DNA from: Mycolicibacterium porcinum
GTDB taxonomy: Bacteria; Actinomycetota; Actinomycetes; Mycobacteriales; Mycobacteriaceae
Assembly (NCBI GenBank): GCA_001942045.1
Contig: MSTD01000001.1
Span: 1 to 45,644 of the forward strand
Reading direction: 5' to 3'
DNA: 45,644 nt
The notes below the pieces were generated by a model. It did not search any database and was not told where the DNA came from. It saw only the letters and a program-made list of their open reading frames with translations. Of the stretch, positions 25,205 to 34,622 are shown piece by piece. The position numbers and the translations under genes were made by a program. The number at the start of each line of letters is the position of its first letter. Within the stretch, counting starts at the first letter, position 1.

Positions 25205-25431
25205 GTGATCCGGTTGGCCAGCAGGTGCTTGGCCATCTCGGCGCCTTTACGGCTGTCGGCCTGAGCCTTGCGGAACAACTCGACGACCTCGTTGTCACCG
25301 TCGCGCTCGGCGTCGGCGATGTAGGTCTCCATCCGCAGGGCGTTCTCCAGACACTGCTCGGTGTACCAGATCAGGTTGTAGTTCTTGTCCTTGGTGCCGG
25401 TGATGTGGCCGGTGTCGGTGGTCGCGGTCAT
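25201..25431 (-). CDS. Small all-helical conserved hypothetical protein
   Basis: The 76-residue protein (MTATTDTGHITGTKDKNYNL at the N-terminus) is predicted as two amphipathic helices, about 19-44 (WYTEQCLENALRMETYIADA) and 46-73, separated by RDGDN. It has one Cys and no signal or membrane segment. A strong GAAGGAGA ribosome site precedes ATG 25431, and it lies 39 bp downstream of the TPP-enzyme gene in the same direction, so the two are likely co-transcribed. I do not recognise a named family. A helical-bundle or ferritin-like half-fold is conceivable, but the metal-binding E-x-x-H motif is absent. Confidence 0.65.
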   Translation of the reverse strand: MTATTDTGHITGTKDKNYNLIWYTEQCLENALRMETYIADAERDGDNEVVELFRKAQADSRKGAEMAKHLLANRIT

Positions 25432-25470
25432 GGTGCACTCTCCTTCGATTCTCGGGTTGTCGCGCGTCGG

Positions 25471-27285
25471 CTACCCGCGGGGTTCGCTACGCAAACCAGA
25501 ACCGGTAAACAGTTCTGCCGCCTTGTTTTTCGCGATCTCGGCCATCAGGTGCCAACCGTTGGGGTCGCCCTTGGCGACGGCCTGTGCGGTGGACTTGGCC
25601 TGTTCGTAGGTGACGTGCGGAGGGACAGGCGGCACTTCGGGGTCGGTGCGCACGTCGAGCACCACCGGACTGTCGGCGGCCAGCGCCGCATCCCAGGCCG
25701 GGCCGATCTGCTCGGCGTCATCGACCGTGATCGCCTGCAGGCCCATCGCCTTCGCGATGACGGCGTACGACACCTCCGGCAGGTCCTGCGAACCCTCGAA
25801 TTTCGGTGCGCCGCCCATCGCCCGCAGTTCCCAGGTGACGTGGGCCAGGTCGTTGTTGTGAAATACGCACACCACCAGGCGCGGATCCGCCCACTGCGCG
25901 GCGTAGCGCCGGATGGTCAACAGCTCGGCCAGCCCGTTCATCTGCATGGCGCCGTCGCCGACCAGTGCGATCACCGGGCGGTCCGGTTGCGCGAACTTGG
26001 CGCCGAGCGCATACGGCACCGCGGAGCCCATCGTGGCCAGGGTGCCCGACAACGATCCGCTGGTGGTGTCTCGAAAACGTAGGCAACGGGCATACCAGTT
26101 GGTTGATGAACCGGAATCGCCGGTGACGATCGCATAGTCGGGCAATCTGGCCGACAGCTCCCACACCACGCGCATCGGGTTGATCGGATCCGCCGAGAGC
26201 ATCGACTGCCGTTCGACCGTCTCCCACCACCGGCTCACGCCGGCTTCGACGGCGTAGCGCCAAGTCCGGTCGGCTTTCCGGTTCAGCAGCGGAATGAGCT
26301 CCGCCAGTGCGGTTTTCGCGTCGGCGACGATGTTGACCTCGGTCGGATAGCGCATGCCGATGTTGGCGCCGTCGATGTCGATCTCGATGGCGCGCGCCGC
26401 ACCGAACTCGGGGAGGAACTGGCTGTAGGGAAAGTTGGAGCCGACGATCAGCAGGGTGTCGCATTCGCGCATCAGCTCGTAGCTGGGGCGGGTGCCGAGC
26501 AGTCCGATCGCCCCGGTGACATACGGCAGATCGTCGGGCAGTACGTCCTTGCCGAGCAGGGCCTTGGCCACCCCGGCGCCCGTCAGGTCGGCTACCTGCG
26601 CAACCTCGTCAGCGGCGCGGCGGGCACCCTGACCGATCAGGATCGCCACCTTGGATCCCGCATTGAGTATCTCGGCGGCGGTCTCCAGCGCCACGGGGTC
26701 GGGCCGCAGTACCGGTTCGGCATCGTGCGGACCACTCGACGGGACCTGCTTGAAGGCGTGGTCCGGGGCCTCGTAGGGCCGTTCCTGCAGGTCCGACGGA
26801 ATCACCACCGCGGTCGGCGCCCGGCGGGCCCTGGCGGTACGGAACGCCCGGTCCAAGGCGTTGGGCAGCTGGCCGGCCACGTTGACCTCGACCAGGAAGT
26901 CGCTGGCCACATCGGAGAACAGGGCCTGTAGATCCACCTCCTGCTGATAGCTGCCTCCCATAGCGCTGCGCGCGGTCTGCCCGACGATCGCCACCACCGG
27001 TGTGTGGTCCAACTTGGCGTCGTAGAGGCCGTTGAGCAGGTGGATGGCGCCCGGGCCGGACGTGGCCATGCAGACACCGACGTTGCCGGAGAACTTGGCA
27101 TACCCGGTCGCGGCCAGTGCGGCCATCTCCTCGTGGCGGGTCTGCACGAACTGGGGTCCGGCCCGGCGGTCCTTGCCGAATGCGGCCACCAGCCCGTTGA
27201 TGCCGTCCCCCGGATAACCGAAAACCTGCTCTACGTTCCATTGGCGGAGGCGGTCCAGGACGAATTCGGCGACTGTTTGACTCAT
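25471..27285 (-). CDS. Thiamine-pyrophosphate enzyme, pyruvate oxidase/acetolactate synthase-like
   Basis: The 604-residue protein has the three TPP-enzyme domains in order. The N-terminal PYR domain contains VFGYPGDGINGL and RHEEMAALAATGYAK with the cofactor-activating Glu. The central domain lies at about 195-325. The C-terminal PP domain carries the diphosphate/Mg motif GDGAMQMNGLAELLTI closing at FHNNDLAH. This combination is typical of pyruvate oxidase-like proteins that are annotated only as thiamine pyrophosphate-requiring. A true ilvB-type synthase is less likely because no small subunit is nearby. It is divergent from purL (132 bp) and upstream of the 76-residue gene. The substrate (a 2-oxo acid) is inferred. 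Confidence 0.85.
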   Translation of the reverse strand: MSQTVAEFVLDRLRQWNVEQVFGYPGDGINGLVAAFGKDRRAGPQFVQTRHEEMAALAATGYAKFSGNVGVCMATSGPGAIHLLNGLYDAKLDHTPVVAIVGQTARSAMGGSYQQEVDLQALFSDVASDFLVEVNVAGQLPNALDRAFRTARARRAPTAVVIPSDLQERPYEAPDHAFKQVPSSGPHDAEPVLRPDPVALETAAEILNAGSKVAILIGQGARRAADEVAQVADLTGAGVAKALLGKDVLPDDLPYVTGAIGLLGTRPSYELMRECDTLLIVGSNFPYSQFLPEFGAARAIEIDIDGANIGMRYPTEVNIVADAKTALAELIPLLNRKADRTWRYAVEAGVSRWWETVERQSMLSADPINPMRVVWELSARLPDYAIVTGDSGSSTNWYARCLRFRDTTSGSLSGTLATMGSAVPYALGAKFAQPDRPVIALVGDGAMQMNGLAELLTIRRYAAQWADPRLVVCVFHNNDLAHVTWELRAMGGAPKFEGSQDLPEVSYAVIAKAMGLQAITVDDAEQIGPAWDAALAADSPVVLDVRTDPEVPPVPPHVTYEQAKSTAQAVAKGDPNGWHLMAEIAKNKAAELFTGSGLRSEPRG

Positions 27286-27405
27286 CTACCGGTGTTACCC
27301 GCGATGCTGTGCGAAAAACGTCGGATGCTTCGCACCGAAGCTCTGCGGTGGTGACAGGCCTGCGGCCGTAGCAGCGGCTGCCCGCGACCAGGTCCGAGCA
27401 GCTAC

Positions 27406-27420
27406 TAAACTGTGCTCGTG
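27406..27420 (+). promoter_or_regulatory. -10 hexamer and leaderless GTG of purL
   Basis: TAAACT (27406-27411) ends 6 nt before GTG 27418. An earlier in-frame GTG at 27412 directly abuts the hexamer and is unlikely. No ribosome site is present in the 132-bp divergent gap. Confidence 0.55.
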
Positions 27421-29736
27421 ACGTCTGAGCTCACCCACGGCCGTACATCGACCCAGGACACTGTGGAGCGGGCAGCCGCCACCCCTGATCAGCCGCAGCC
27501 CTACCGCGAACTCGGTCTCAAGGACGACGAGTACCAGCGGATTCGCGAGATCCTGGGCCGCCGCCCCACCGACGCCGAGCTGGCCATGTATTCGGTGATG
27601 TGGAGCGAACACTGCTCCTACAAGTCCTCCAAGGTGCACCTGCGCTACTTCGGGGAGACCACCACCGACGAGATGCGGGCCGGCATGCTGGCCGGGATCG
27701 GTGAGAACGCCGGCGTCGTCGACATCGGCGACGGCTGGGCCGTCACCTTCAAGGTCGAGTCCCACAACCACCCGTCCTACGTCGAGCCCTACCAGGGCGC
27801 GGCCACCGGTGTCGGCGGCATCGTCCGCGACATCATGGCGATGGGTGCCCGCCCGGTGGCGGTCATGGACCAGTTGCGCTTCGGTGCGGCCGACGCCCCC
27901 GATACCCGCCGCGTGCTCGACGGCGTGGTGCGCGGTGTCGGCGGCTACGGCAACTCGCTGGGCCTGCCCAACATCGGCGGCGAGACGATCTTCGACTCCT
28001 CCTACGCGGGCAATCCTTTGGTCAATGCGCTGTGCGTGGGTGCCTTGCGCAAGGAAGACCTGCACCTGGCGTTCGCCTCCGGCACTGGCAACAAGATCAT
28101 CCTGTTCGGTGCGCGCACCGGTCTGGACGGCATCGGCGGGGTGTCGGTACTGGCCTCGGACACCTTCAGCGGTGACGAGTCCGGGGCGGGCCGCAAGAAG
28201 CTGCCGAGCGTTCAGGTGGGCGACCCGTTCACCGAGAAGGTGCTCATCGAGTGTTGCCTGGAGTTGTACTCGGCCGGCCTGGTGGTCGGCATCCAGGACC
28301 TCGGCGGTGCCGGATTGTCCTGCGCCACCTCCGAACTCGCCTCCGCCGGCGACGGGGGCATGTGCATCGAACTGGATCAGGTACCGCTGCGGGCCAAGGA
28401 CATGACCCCGGCCGAGGTGCTCTCCAGCGAGTCGCAGGAACGCATGTGCGCCGTGGTGACACCGGAGAACGTGGACGCGTTCATGGCCGTCTGCCGCAAG
28501 TGGGAAGTACTGGCCACCGTGATCGGTGAGGTCACCGACGGGGACCGGCTGCAGATCACGTGGCACGGCGAGACCGTGGTCGACGTGCCGCCGCGCACCG
28601 TGGCCCACGAGGGCCCGGTCTACCAGCGCCCGGTGGCTCGCCCCGATAGCCAAGACGCCCTGGTCGCCGACACTTCGGCCAAACTGCCCCGGCCCAAGAC
28701 CGGCGACGAGCTCAAGGCCACCCTGCTGGCGCTGATCGGCAGCCCACACCTGTGCAGCCGCGCGTTCATCACCGAGCAGTACGACCGCTATGTGCGCGGC
28801 AACACCGTGCTGGCCGAGAACGCCGACGGCGGCGTGCTGCGCATCGACGAGACCACGGGCCGCGGCATCGCGGTCTCCACCGACGCCTCGGGCCGCTACA
28901 CCCAGCTCGACCCGTACACCGGCGCGCAGCTGGCACTGGCCGAGGCCTACCGCAACGTCGCAGTCACCGGGGCCACCCCGGTCGCGGTGACCAACTGCCT
29001 CAACTTCGGCTCGCCCGAAGATCCCGGGGTGATGTGGCAGTTCAGCCAGGCCGTCCGCGGGCTGGCCGACGGCTGTGCCGCCCTTGGTATTCCGGTCACC
29101 GGCGGCAACGTCAGCTTCTACAACCAGACCGGCTCCACGGCGATCCTGCCGACCCCGGTGGTGGGTGTGCTCGGCGTGATCGACGACGTGAAGCGACGCA
29201 TCCCCACCGGCCTCGGCACCGAACCGGGCGAGACGCTGCTACTGCTCGGCGACACCCACGACGAGTTCGACGGGTCGGTCTGGGCGCAGGTCACCGCCGA
29301 CCACCTGGGCGGAGTGCCGCCGAAGGTGGACCTGGCCCGCGAGAAGCTGCTGGCCGAGGTGCTGACCGCGGCGTCGCGCGACGGCCTGGTCTCGGCAGCC
29401 CACGACTTGAGCGAGGGCGGGTTGATGCAGGCCGTGGTCGAGGCCGCGCTGGCCGGTGAAACCGGTTGCCGGGTAATTCTTCCCGAAGGGGTGGATCCGT
29501 TCGTCTTCCTGTTCTCGGAGTCCGCGGGCCGGGTGCTGGTCGCCGTGCCGCGCACCGAGGAGAGCAGGTTCCGGTCGATGTGTGAGGCCAGAGACCTGCC
29601 GGTGACGCGGGTCGGCGTGGCCGACCAGGGCCCCGAAGGCGGGGAGCCCTCGATCGAGGTCCAAGGACAGTTCAGCATCACCCTCGCGGAGCTACGGAGC
29701 ACGTCGGAGGGCGTGCTGCCCGGGCTGTTCGGGTGA
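27418..29736 (+). CDS. purL: Phosphoribosylformylglycinamidine synthase subunit PurL
   Basis: The 772-residue small-type PurL (no fused PurS or glutaminase domain) amidates FGAR with ammonia from PurQ. Markers are [32 protein letters not shown] (catalytic His and ATP site), [14 protein letters not shown], and in the second half [19 protein letters not shown] and [16 protein letters not shown]. The length fits a PurSQL complex, matching the purS and purQ genes at 18182-19092. The hydrolase gene downstream overlaps by GTGA, so they are coupled. Confidence 0.97.
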   Translation: MTSELTHGRTSTQDTVERAAATPDQPQPYRELGLKDDEYQRIREILGRRPTDAELAMYSVMWSEHCSYKSSKVHLRYFGETTTDEMRAGMLAGIGENAGVVDIGDGWAVTFKVESHNHPSYVEPYQGAATGVGGIVRDIMAMGARPVAVMDQLRFGAADAPDTRRVLDGVVRGVGGYGNSLGLPNIGGETIFDSSYAGNPLVNALCVGALRKEDLHLAFASGTGNKIILFGARTGLDGIGGVSVLASDTFSGDESGAGRKKLPSVQVGDPFTEKVLIECCLELYSAGLVVGIQDLGGAGLSCATSELASAGDGGMCIELDQVPLRAKDMTPAEVLSSESQERMCAVVTPENVDAFMAVCRKWEVLATVIGEVTDGDRLQITWHGETVVDVPPRTVAHEGPVYQRPVARPDSQDALVADTSAKLPRPKTGDELKATLLALIGSPHLCSRAFITEQYDRYVRGNTVLAENADGGVLRIDETTGRGIAVSTDASGRYTQLDPYTGAQLALAEAYRNVAVTGATPVAVTNCLNFGSPEDPGVMWQFSQAVRGLADGCAALGIPVTGGNVSFYNQTGSTAILPTPVVGVLGVIDDVKRRIPTGLGTEPGETLLLLGDTHDEFDGSVWAQVTADHLGGVPPKVDLAREKLLAEVLTAASRDGLVSAAHDLSEGGLMQAVVEAALAGETGCRVILPEGVDPFVFLFSESAGRVLVAVPRTEESRFRSMCEARDLPVTRVGVADQGPEGGEPSIEVQGQFSITLAELRSTSEGVLPGLFG

Positions 29737-31460
29737 CGGCGAGAACCCTCGACGAACGTCATCCTCTGCTGCGCTGGTCCTGGAGCCTGGTGCGGTTGGA
29801 CTTCGCCGGCATCGCCGTCGGAGCCCTGTTCTTCTGCCTCTCCCTGACCCCGTCGCTGCTACCGCGTGACTGGTTGTTCGCCGGGCTGATCGGCGGCATC
29901 AACGCCGCCATCGGCTACGGCATCGGGGTTCTGCTGGGAAAAGCTTTGTATCGCTTCGTGTTACGTAAGCGCGCCTGGTGGCCGCCGTCGAAGCGGACGT
30001 TGTACTGGCTGAAGGTGCTCGTCGTGGCCGGTGCGGTCACCGCGGGAGTGGTGATGTTGGTTCCCGCGGCGGCCTGGCAGCGACAGGTCTCGGCGCTGAT
30101 GGGCATGGAAGGCCCGGCCACCCTCGGTTATCTACGCACCCTGATCATCGCCGTCGCGGTGGGCGCGGCACTGATCGCCACCGCGCGGATGTTGCGCGAC
30201 GCGGTGCGCCTGCTGGCACGAATGTTCATCCGGCGCTGGCATCTGCACCGGGAGGTCGCCCAGTTCATCGGGACCGCGATCGTGGTGGTGCTGGTCGTCA
30301 CGCTCGTCAACGGCGTGCTCTACCGAGGGTTCCTGGCCGGGGCCAGCCGGGTGTTCCAGCCGCAGAACTCCACCACAGGTGAGGGCATCAGCAGACCCGT
30401 GGAGTCTGAAAGGTCCGGCAGCCCAGAGTCCTTCGCGTCGTGGGAATCGCTGGGCTTTCAGGGGCGCAACTTCGTCGCGACCGGCCCGCATGCCGCCGAA
30501 CTCGAGAAGGTCAACGGCGCACCGGCCAAGGAGCCGATCCGGGTGTACGCCGGTCTGCACACCGCGGAGACCGACGATCAGCGAATTGCGGTGCTGCTCA
30601 GCGAACTTGAACGTACCCATGCCTTCGACCGCAAGCTTCTCGTCATCGTTCCCACCACCGGCACCGGCTGGGTCAACCCGGTGGCCGCCCGCGCACTGGA
30701 GCTGATGTACAACGGCGACACCGCAATGGTCGGTATGCAGTATTCGTATCTGCCGAGCTGGATTTCGTTCATGGGTGACCGCGAGAAATCCATCAACAAC
30801 GGGCGGCTGATGATCGACGCGATCCATGCCCGCTGGGAGCAGTTGCCGCCCGAGCGCCGGCCCAAGTTGGTGCTGTACGGCGAGAGCCTGGGATCGATGG
30901 CCGGGCAGGGCGCATTCAGTTGGCTGCCCGACATCTCGCGCATGGGTTTCTCGTCGGTGCTCTGGGTCGGCCCACCCAACGCCAGCCCGTTGTGGAGCGG
31001 CCTGACCGCACGACGCGATCCGGGCACTCCGCAAGTGAGACCCCGCTACGACAACGGCCGCACGGTGCGGTTCTCCGAGGCCGCCAGTGCCGCCGAGATC
31101 GCCGAAGACACCGCGGCCCCGTGGGAGGGCACCCGCGTGCTGTTCCTGCAGCACCCGTCCGACCCGATCATCTGGTGGTCGACGGATTTGCTGTTCTCCG
31201 AACCGGATTGGCTGGTCGAACCGGCGGGGACGGACCGCACGGCGTCGATGCGCTGGTACCCGATCATCACGTTCTGGCAGGTGGCCGCCGACATCACCAA
31301 CGCGTCGAGCGTCCCGGCCGGGCACGGGCACAACTACGGCGAATCGGTCCTCGACGGCTGGGCGGCGGTGGCTCCGCCGGACGGGTGGACGCCAGAGGAC
31401 ACCGAGCGCATTCGGGTGGTGCTGGAGAAGAGCCAAGCCGATGACGGGCCCGAATACTGA
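29733..31460 (+). CDS. Membrane-anchored alpha/beta-hydrolase (Abhydrolase_9 type, N-terminal membrane domain)
   Basis: The 575-residue protein has four to five hydrophobic segments within residues 20-200 (for example [53 protein letters not shown]), then a large extracytoplasmic hydrolase domain at about 240-575. The nucleophile elbow is [12 protein letters not shown], acid candidates lie in [10 protein letters not shown], and a late His occurs in [12 protein letters not shown]. This is the actinobacterial two-part PF15420/PF10081 arrangement. The GTG start overlaps purL, and CPBP overlaps its stop by one base (TGATG), so the three genes form one unit. The substrate, perhaps a cell-wall lipid ester, is unknown. 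Confidence 0.82.
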   Translation: MTARTLDERHPLLRWSWSLVRLDFAGIAVGALFFCLSLTPSLLPRDWLFAGLIGGINAAIGYGIGVLLGKALYRFVLRKRAWWPPSKRTLYWLKVLVVAGAVTAGVVMLVPAAAWQRQVSALMGMEGPATLGYLRTLIIAVAVGAALIATARMLRDAVRLLARMFIRRWHLHREVAQFIGTAIVVVLVVTLVNGVLYRGFLAGASRVFQPQNSTTGEGISRPVESERSGSPESFASWESLGFQGRNFVATGPHAAELEKVNGAPAKEPIRVYAGLHTAETDDQRIAVLLSELERTHAFDRKLLVIVPTTGTGWVNPVAARALELMYNGDTAMVGMQYSYLPSWISFMGDREKSINNGRLMIDAIHARWEQLPPERRPKLVLYGESLGSMAGQGAFSWLPDISRMGFSSVLWVGPPNASPLWSGLTARRDPGTPQVRPRYDNGRTVRFSEAASAAEIAEDTAAPWEGTRVLFLQHPSDPIIWWSTDLLFSEPDWLVEPAGTDRTASMRWYPIITFWQVAADITNASSVPAGHGHNYGESVLDGWAAVAPPDGWTPEDTERIRVVLEKSQADDGPEY

Positions 31461-32110
31461 TGCCGGCCAGCCGCATTCACGCGGTGGCGTTGGCCGCGGG
31501 CCTAGTGGTGTGGAACGGCGTGGTGGATCCCCGGTTGCCGGCCCGGTGGCAGCCGCTGGTGCGGGCGGGCCTGGGCGGCGTGCTGATGGCCACGACGGGT
31601 GCGCGGCCGGGGCTACGGCCCCCGTCGGTGTGGTCGGGTCTGCGGGTGGGGGCGGCCGCCGCGACCGCGGTGGGTGCCGGCGTGGCGGCGACCTCGACGG
31701 TGCCGGTGGTGCGGACCGGGATGCGCCGAAAGATGCTGCCCCAACGGCCGGGCCGGTGGTTGGCCCTGCGGATACCGGTCGGGACCGTATGGCCGGAGGA
31801 GGCTGCCTTCCGCGGCGCCCTCGGCAAGGTCGGCGCCGAGGCGTTCGGCCCGGCAGGCGGTCAGCTGTTGCAGGCCACCGCGTTCGGGCTGTCCCACATC
31901 GCCGATGCCCGCGCTGCAGGTGAACCGGTGATCCCGACCATCCTGGCCACCGGAGTTGCCGGGTGGGTGTTCGGTTGGCTCGCACAGCGCTCGGCCAGCC
32001 TGGCCGCGCCGATGCTGGCGCACCTCGCGGTCAACGAGGCAGGGGCGCTGGCTGCACTGGCCGCCCAAGCCGGGCGAGCCACGCCGCCAACGCCAGGATC
32101 GCCGCCGTGA
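31460..32110 (+). CDS. CPBP-family intramembrane metalloprotease (Rv0804-like)
   Basis: The 216-residue membrane protein carries the CPBP/Rce1 motifs: PEEAAFRGAL (E113, E114, R118), FGLSHIADA (H146) and APMLAHLAVNEAG (H188, N192), forming the glutamate/histidine metal site inside the membrane. ATG 31460 overlaps the preceding TGA by one base. Its last 80 bp overlap the convergent transporter gene. Bacterial members act in bacteriocin self-protection or in processing of membrane proteins; here the target is unknown. It follows purL in the way Rv0804 follows Rv0803. Confidence 0.85.
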   Translation: MPASRIHAVALAAGLVVWNGVVDPRLPARWQPLVRAGLGGVLMATTGARPGLRPPSVWSGLRVGAAAATAVGAGVAATSTVPVVRTGMRRKMLPQRPGRWLALRIPVGTVWPEEAAFRGALGKVGAEAFGPAGGQLLQATAFGLSHIADARAAGEPVIPTILATGVAGWVFGWLAQRSASLAAPMLAHLAVNEAGALAALAAQAGRATPPTPGSPP

Positions 32111-33299
32111 CAGCCAGGGGCAACAGCGTGGACACCGCGAAATCGGTGACCCGCAGCGGGATCAACACCACACAGACCGCGACCACGGTCAGGATCACCC
32201 GCGGTGCCTGCTGCGCCACCGCAGACCCCTCGATACGCGAATTGGCTTCGGTGACAAGCACATAGACCACCAGCAGGAGCAACGCCGGGACTGCTGTCTG
32301 CAACCGGCCGACGTGATCCTGAAACCGGCTGACCCCCACCGCCAACACACCCATCACCGCGGGCACCAGGATCGCCACTTGCGGGCCTGCGCCGAACAAT
32401 CGGCCCGCCACTCGGGTGGCCGCCCAGGTCAGGGCCAGCAGCGCGGCCGACGCCAGACACAACGCCCCGGTGGTGACCCAGTAGTACCCGGCGTCGGCGT
32501 AGAACTGGGCGACGATCGGGGCGAGATTCGCGGCGGTGGGGTAGAACCCGCCGGTGGCCCCGACGTTGACGGCCAGCAGGAGGACGACGGCGATCAGCGC
32601 GATGATGCCCACCGCGGCGCCGACCGGCCGCGCCACCGACGCCAGGCGCCCGCTGACCACGGTGGCGGCCTCGAATCCCACCAATCCCAGGCCGAGCGGA
32701 ATGGCTGCCGCCATCACCAGCAGGACCGAATCGGGAGGTGTGGGCCCGCCGAAAGCCATCGGAGGGGTACCGGCTGCCACCCGAGCCGTGATCGCCAGCG
32801 CCAAGTAGAGGAACACCAGCAGGCCCGCGCCGGCCAGTGCGGTGGCCGTCGCACCCACTGCCCGGGTGGGCAGATAGGCGACCACCGCGCCGGCGATGAC
32901 CACCACGGCCACCGACCAGCCGGGCCACCACCAGCCCGCCAGCGCGGTCTCGAGGTCGGGCGCCCCGGTCAACGGCTGCAGCGCCAGCGTGAGCGCGGCA
33001 CCCACAGCCAGCAGCACATAGGCCGCGAGTTGGACGAGGCTGGTGAACCGGCCGGCGTTCGGGCCCACGGTCGAGGCGACCAGGTCACCCGTCGACACCG
33101 CCTGCGGGGCATGCCGATGCAGCCGGACGAATGCGAAGATCAGCACCGCGACGATGGCGGCAGCGCACAGGCCGGCCACGCCGTTGAAGGCAGCGGTGGC
33201 GATCGGCGCGAGTGACAGGCCGAGGGCGCGCCATGCGGGCAGCGCTGGAGGCCAGGCGGCGGGCGGCTCAGCGCTCGTCGATACCGCGCGTTTAGGCAT
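32031..33299 (-). CDS. APC-like multi-pass membrane transporter
   Basis: The 422-residue protein has about 12 hydrophobic segments from residue 20 to the end, with small Ala/Gly-rich helices. The region IPLGLGLVGFEAATVVSGRL resembles TM6 of APC transporters (G-F-E). The usual APC TM1 motif is degenerate here (IATAAFNGVAGLCAAA), so the family call is tentative. ATG 33299 is used although the frame is open to 33455. A CGAGGC/GCCTCG hairpin (33316-33331) lies in the 165-bp leader between it and the DUF1116 gene. It could be the last gene of the catabolic operon or separate. Its 3' end overlaps the CPBP gene by 80 bp. Confidence 0.7.
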   Translation of the reverse strand: MPKRAVSTSAEPPAAWPPALPAWRALGLSLAPIATAAFNGVAGLCAAAIVAVLIFAFVRLHRHAPQAVSTGDLVASTVGPNAGRFTSLVQLAAYVLLAVGAALTLALQPLTGAPDLETALAGWWWPGWSVAVVVIAGAVVAYLPTRAVGATATALAGAGLLVFLYLALAITARVAAGTPPMAFGGPTPPDSVLLVMAAAIPLGLGLVGFEAATVVSGRLASVARPVGAAVGIIALIAVVLLLAVNVGATGGFYPTAANLAPIVAQFYADAGYYWVTTGALCLASAALLALTWAATRVAGRLFGAGPQVAILVPAVMGVLAVGVSRFQDHVGRLQTAVPALLLLVVYVLVTEANSRIEGSAVAQQAPRVILTVVAVCVVLIPLRVTDFAVSTLLPLAVTAAILALAAWLARLGRPVQPAPLPR

Positions 33300-33464
33300 C
33301 GATCGGTTTTCTTGTCGAGGCAGCGGCCTCGCCGTCGAATACTGCGCGTCTGACCTGCGACTCAGTGCTGATACTGGCCCCCCGAATGCCTCCCACCCGA
33401 CGATAGTAAAGCGGTTGCCGTTCATCGGATGCCGCAAGAACGGGTAGAAGCGCACGACCCGCCC

Positions 33465-34622
33465 TCACCCGAGGGTGAAAACCTCCATTGGCGGCTGATA
33501 GACACCGCCGCCGATTCGGCCGTGGCCGGTATCGGAGATCATGCCCAACAGCACCAGCGGACCGACCTCGGCCGCCGAGACGGTGTGCGCCGACAGGCCG
33601 GTGCGCAAGCCACCGGCGGCATCCAAGGCCAACGGGAGCAACTGCTCGGGTCGATCCAGTGCGCCGGCGGGCAGATATCCGTCGAGGGCTTCGGTGACCG
33701 CGGGTGCGCTGCGCAGAGATTGACCACCGAGTCCGAGTAGATCGACCACCGCCGAATCTCCGATCGCCCCGACCGCGCTGCGGCCGTGGTGCGCCGCCTC
33801 GACCGACCCGGACGGTGCGAGGGCCGGCACGGTCTGCCAGTGCCCAGGCCGGCCCGCCAACTGAATCCCAAAATCGACCCCGTTGCCGCCGGCCCGGGTG
33901 ATCAGACCCGAATGCTCGAAACCTTCGGCCGCACCCAGGATCAGGGCCGCGGTGCCCATCCAGATGTTCAGGGCGAACGCTCCGCACCCGGTCAGGAACT
34001 GACGCACGTCGTCGGGGGCATGGTCGTCGAGTAGGCATTCGGCGAACAGCCGGGAACCGGCCACGGTGCGGCTGTGCCCATCGTCCCCGTGTCTCAGGGA
34101 CCCCGCGACCAGACCCAGTAGCGGGATGGCCGGGTCCAACCGGGTGGCCAGCCACGCCGCGTACCGCCCGTTGAGCCACCGGTGGAACTCCGGGATCTCC
34201 GGGTCCAGGATGCCTAGTCGCAGGCAGTGCTCCATACCTTCGTTGAGCGCGGCGTAACGCACCCGGCCCGAGGCCGGATCCGAGATGACGTGAAGGGCCA
34301 TCGACGGGGAGATCACCCCGGCCAGGGGGACCACCAGCCCGTGGTCCTGGGCCGGCGCGTACTCGACGTTCCCATCCGCCAGCAGGGTCCAGGCTTCCTC
34401 GGGCGTGTGTGACCAGCCTTCGTAGATGCATGCCAGGGCCAGCGAATTACGCACCGGAACCGGGACGGTAGACCAGTCGGCGAACGGCGGGCCGGCATGC
34501 CACAGCCGCCGGTCGGCTCCCGTCACATCCACCGCCCGGGTCAGCCCGGTCCAGTGCGGGTCGGTGGCCAGCATGGCCGCACCGGCCGCGGCATCGGCGG
34601 TGGGCAGGACTGCAACGTTCAT
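33465..34622 (-). CDS. DUF1116 (YlbE/AllG-like, oxamate carbamoyltransferase component) protein
   Basis: The 385-residue protein aligns by eye with DUF1116 along its length: LWHAGPP (41-46), CIYEGWSHTPEEA, LAGVISPSMAL (100-110), YAALNEGM...LRLGILDPEI, RHGDDGHSRTVAG, FALNIWMGTAALILGAAEG, and late GAIGDSAVVDLLGLGGQSL. In E. coli YlbE works with FdrA and YlbF as the oxamate carbamoyltransferase of allantoin breakdown. Neither partner is seen here, so a different carbamoyl or amide reaction is possible. Its start overlaps the stop of the 200-residue gene by 4 bp. It belongs to the minus-strand catabolic operon that starts at 38873. Confidence 0.72.
   Translation of the reverse strand: MNVAVLPTADAAAGAAMLATDPHWTGLTRAVDVTGADRRLWHAGPPFADWSTVPVPVRNSLALACIYEGWSHTPEEAWTLLADGNVEYAPAQDHGLVVPLAGVISPSMALHVISDPASGRVRYAALNEGMEHCLRLGILDPEIPEFHRWLNGRYAAWLATRLDPAIPLLGLVAGSLRHGDDGHSRTVAGSRLFAECLLDDHAPDDVRQFLTGCGAFALNIWMGTAALILGAAEGFEHSGLITRAGGNGVDFGIQLAGRPGHWQTVPALAPSGSVEAAHHGRSAVGAIGDSAVVDLLGLGGQSLRSAPAVTEALDGYLPAGALDRPEQLLPLALDAAGGLRTGLSAHTVSAAEVGPLVLLGMISDTGHGRIGGGVYQPPMEVFTLG

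Noticed and set aside
25201..25431. 76-residue helical protein as an encapsulated ferritin (EncFtn) near encapsulin
   Set aside because: EncFtn proteins need an E-x-x-H metal motif and a targeting peptide; this protein has E65-x3-H69 only, no targeting peptide, and lies beyond pepC and the VOC gene.
27295..28749. 484-codon minus-strand frame antisense to purL
   Set aside because: No domain, biased composition, and purL on the other strand is unmistakable.
30132..31985. 617-codon minus-strand frame opposite the membrane hydrolase and CPBP genes
   Set aside because: Arg/Pro-rich shadow translation; the opposite strand has clear motifs (GESLGS, PEEAAFRG).
33316..33331. CGAGGC/GCCTCG hairpin as a terminator after the DUF1116 operon
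   Set aside because: The stem is only 6 bp and no T-tract follows on the minus strand; it lies just before the ATG of the transporter gene and could equally be a leader hairpin or chance.
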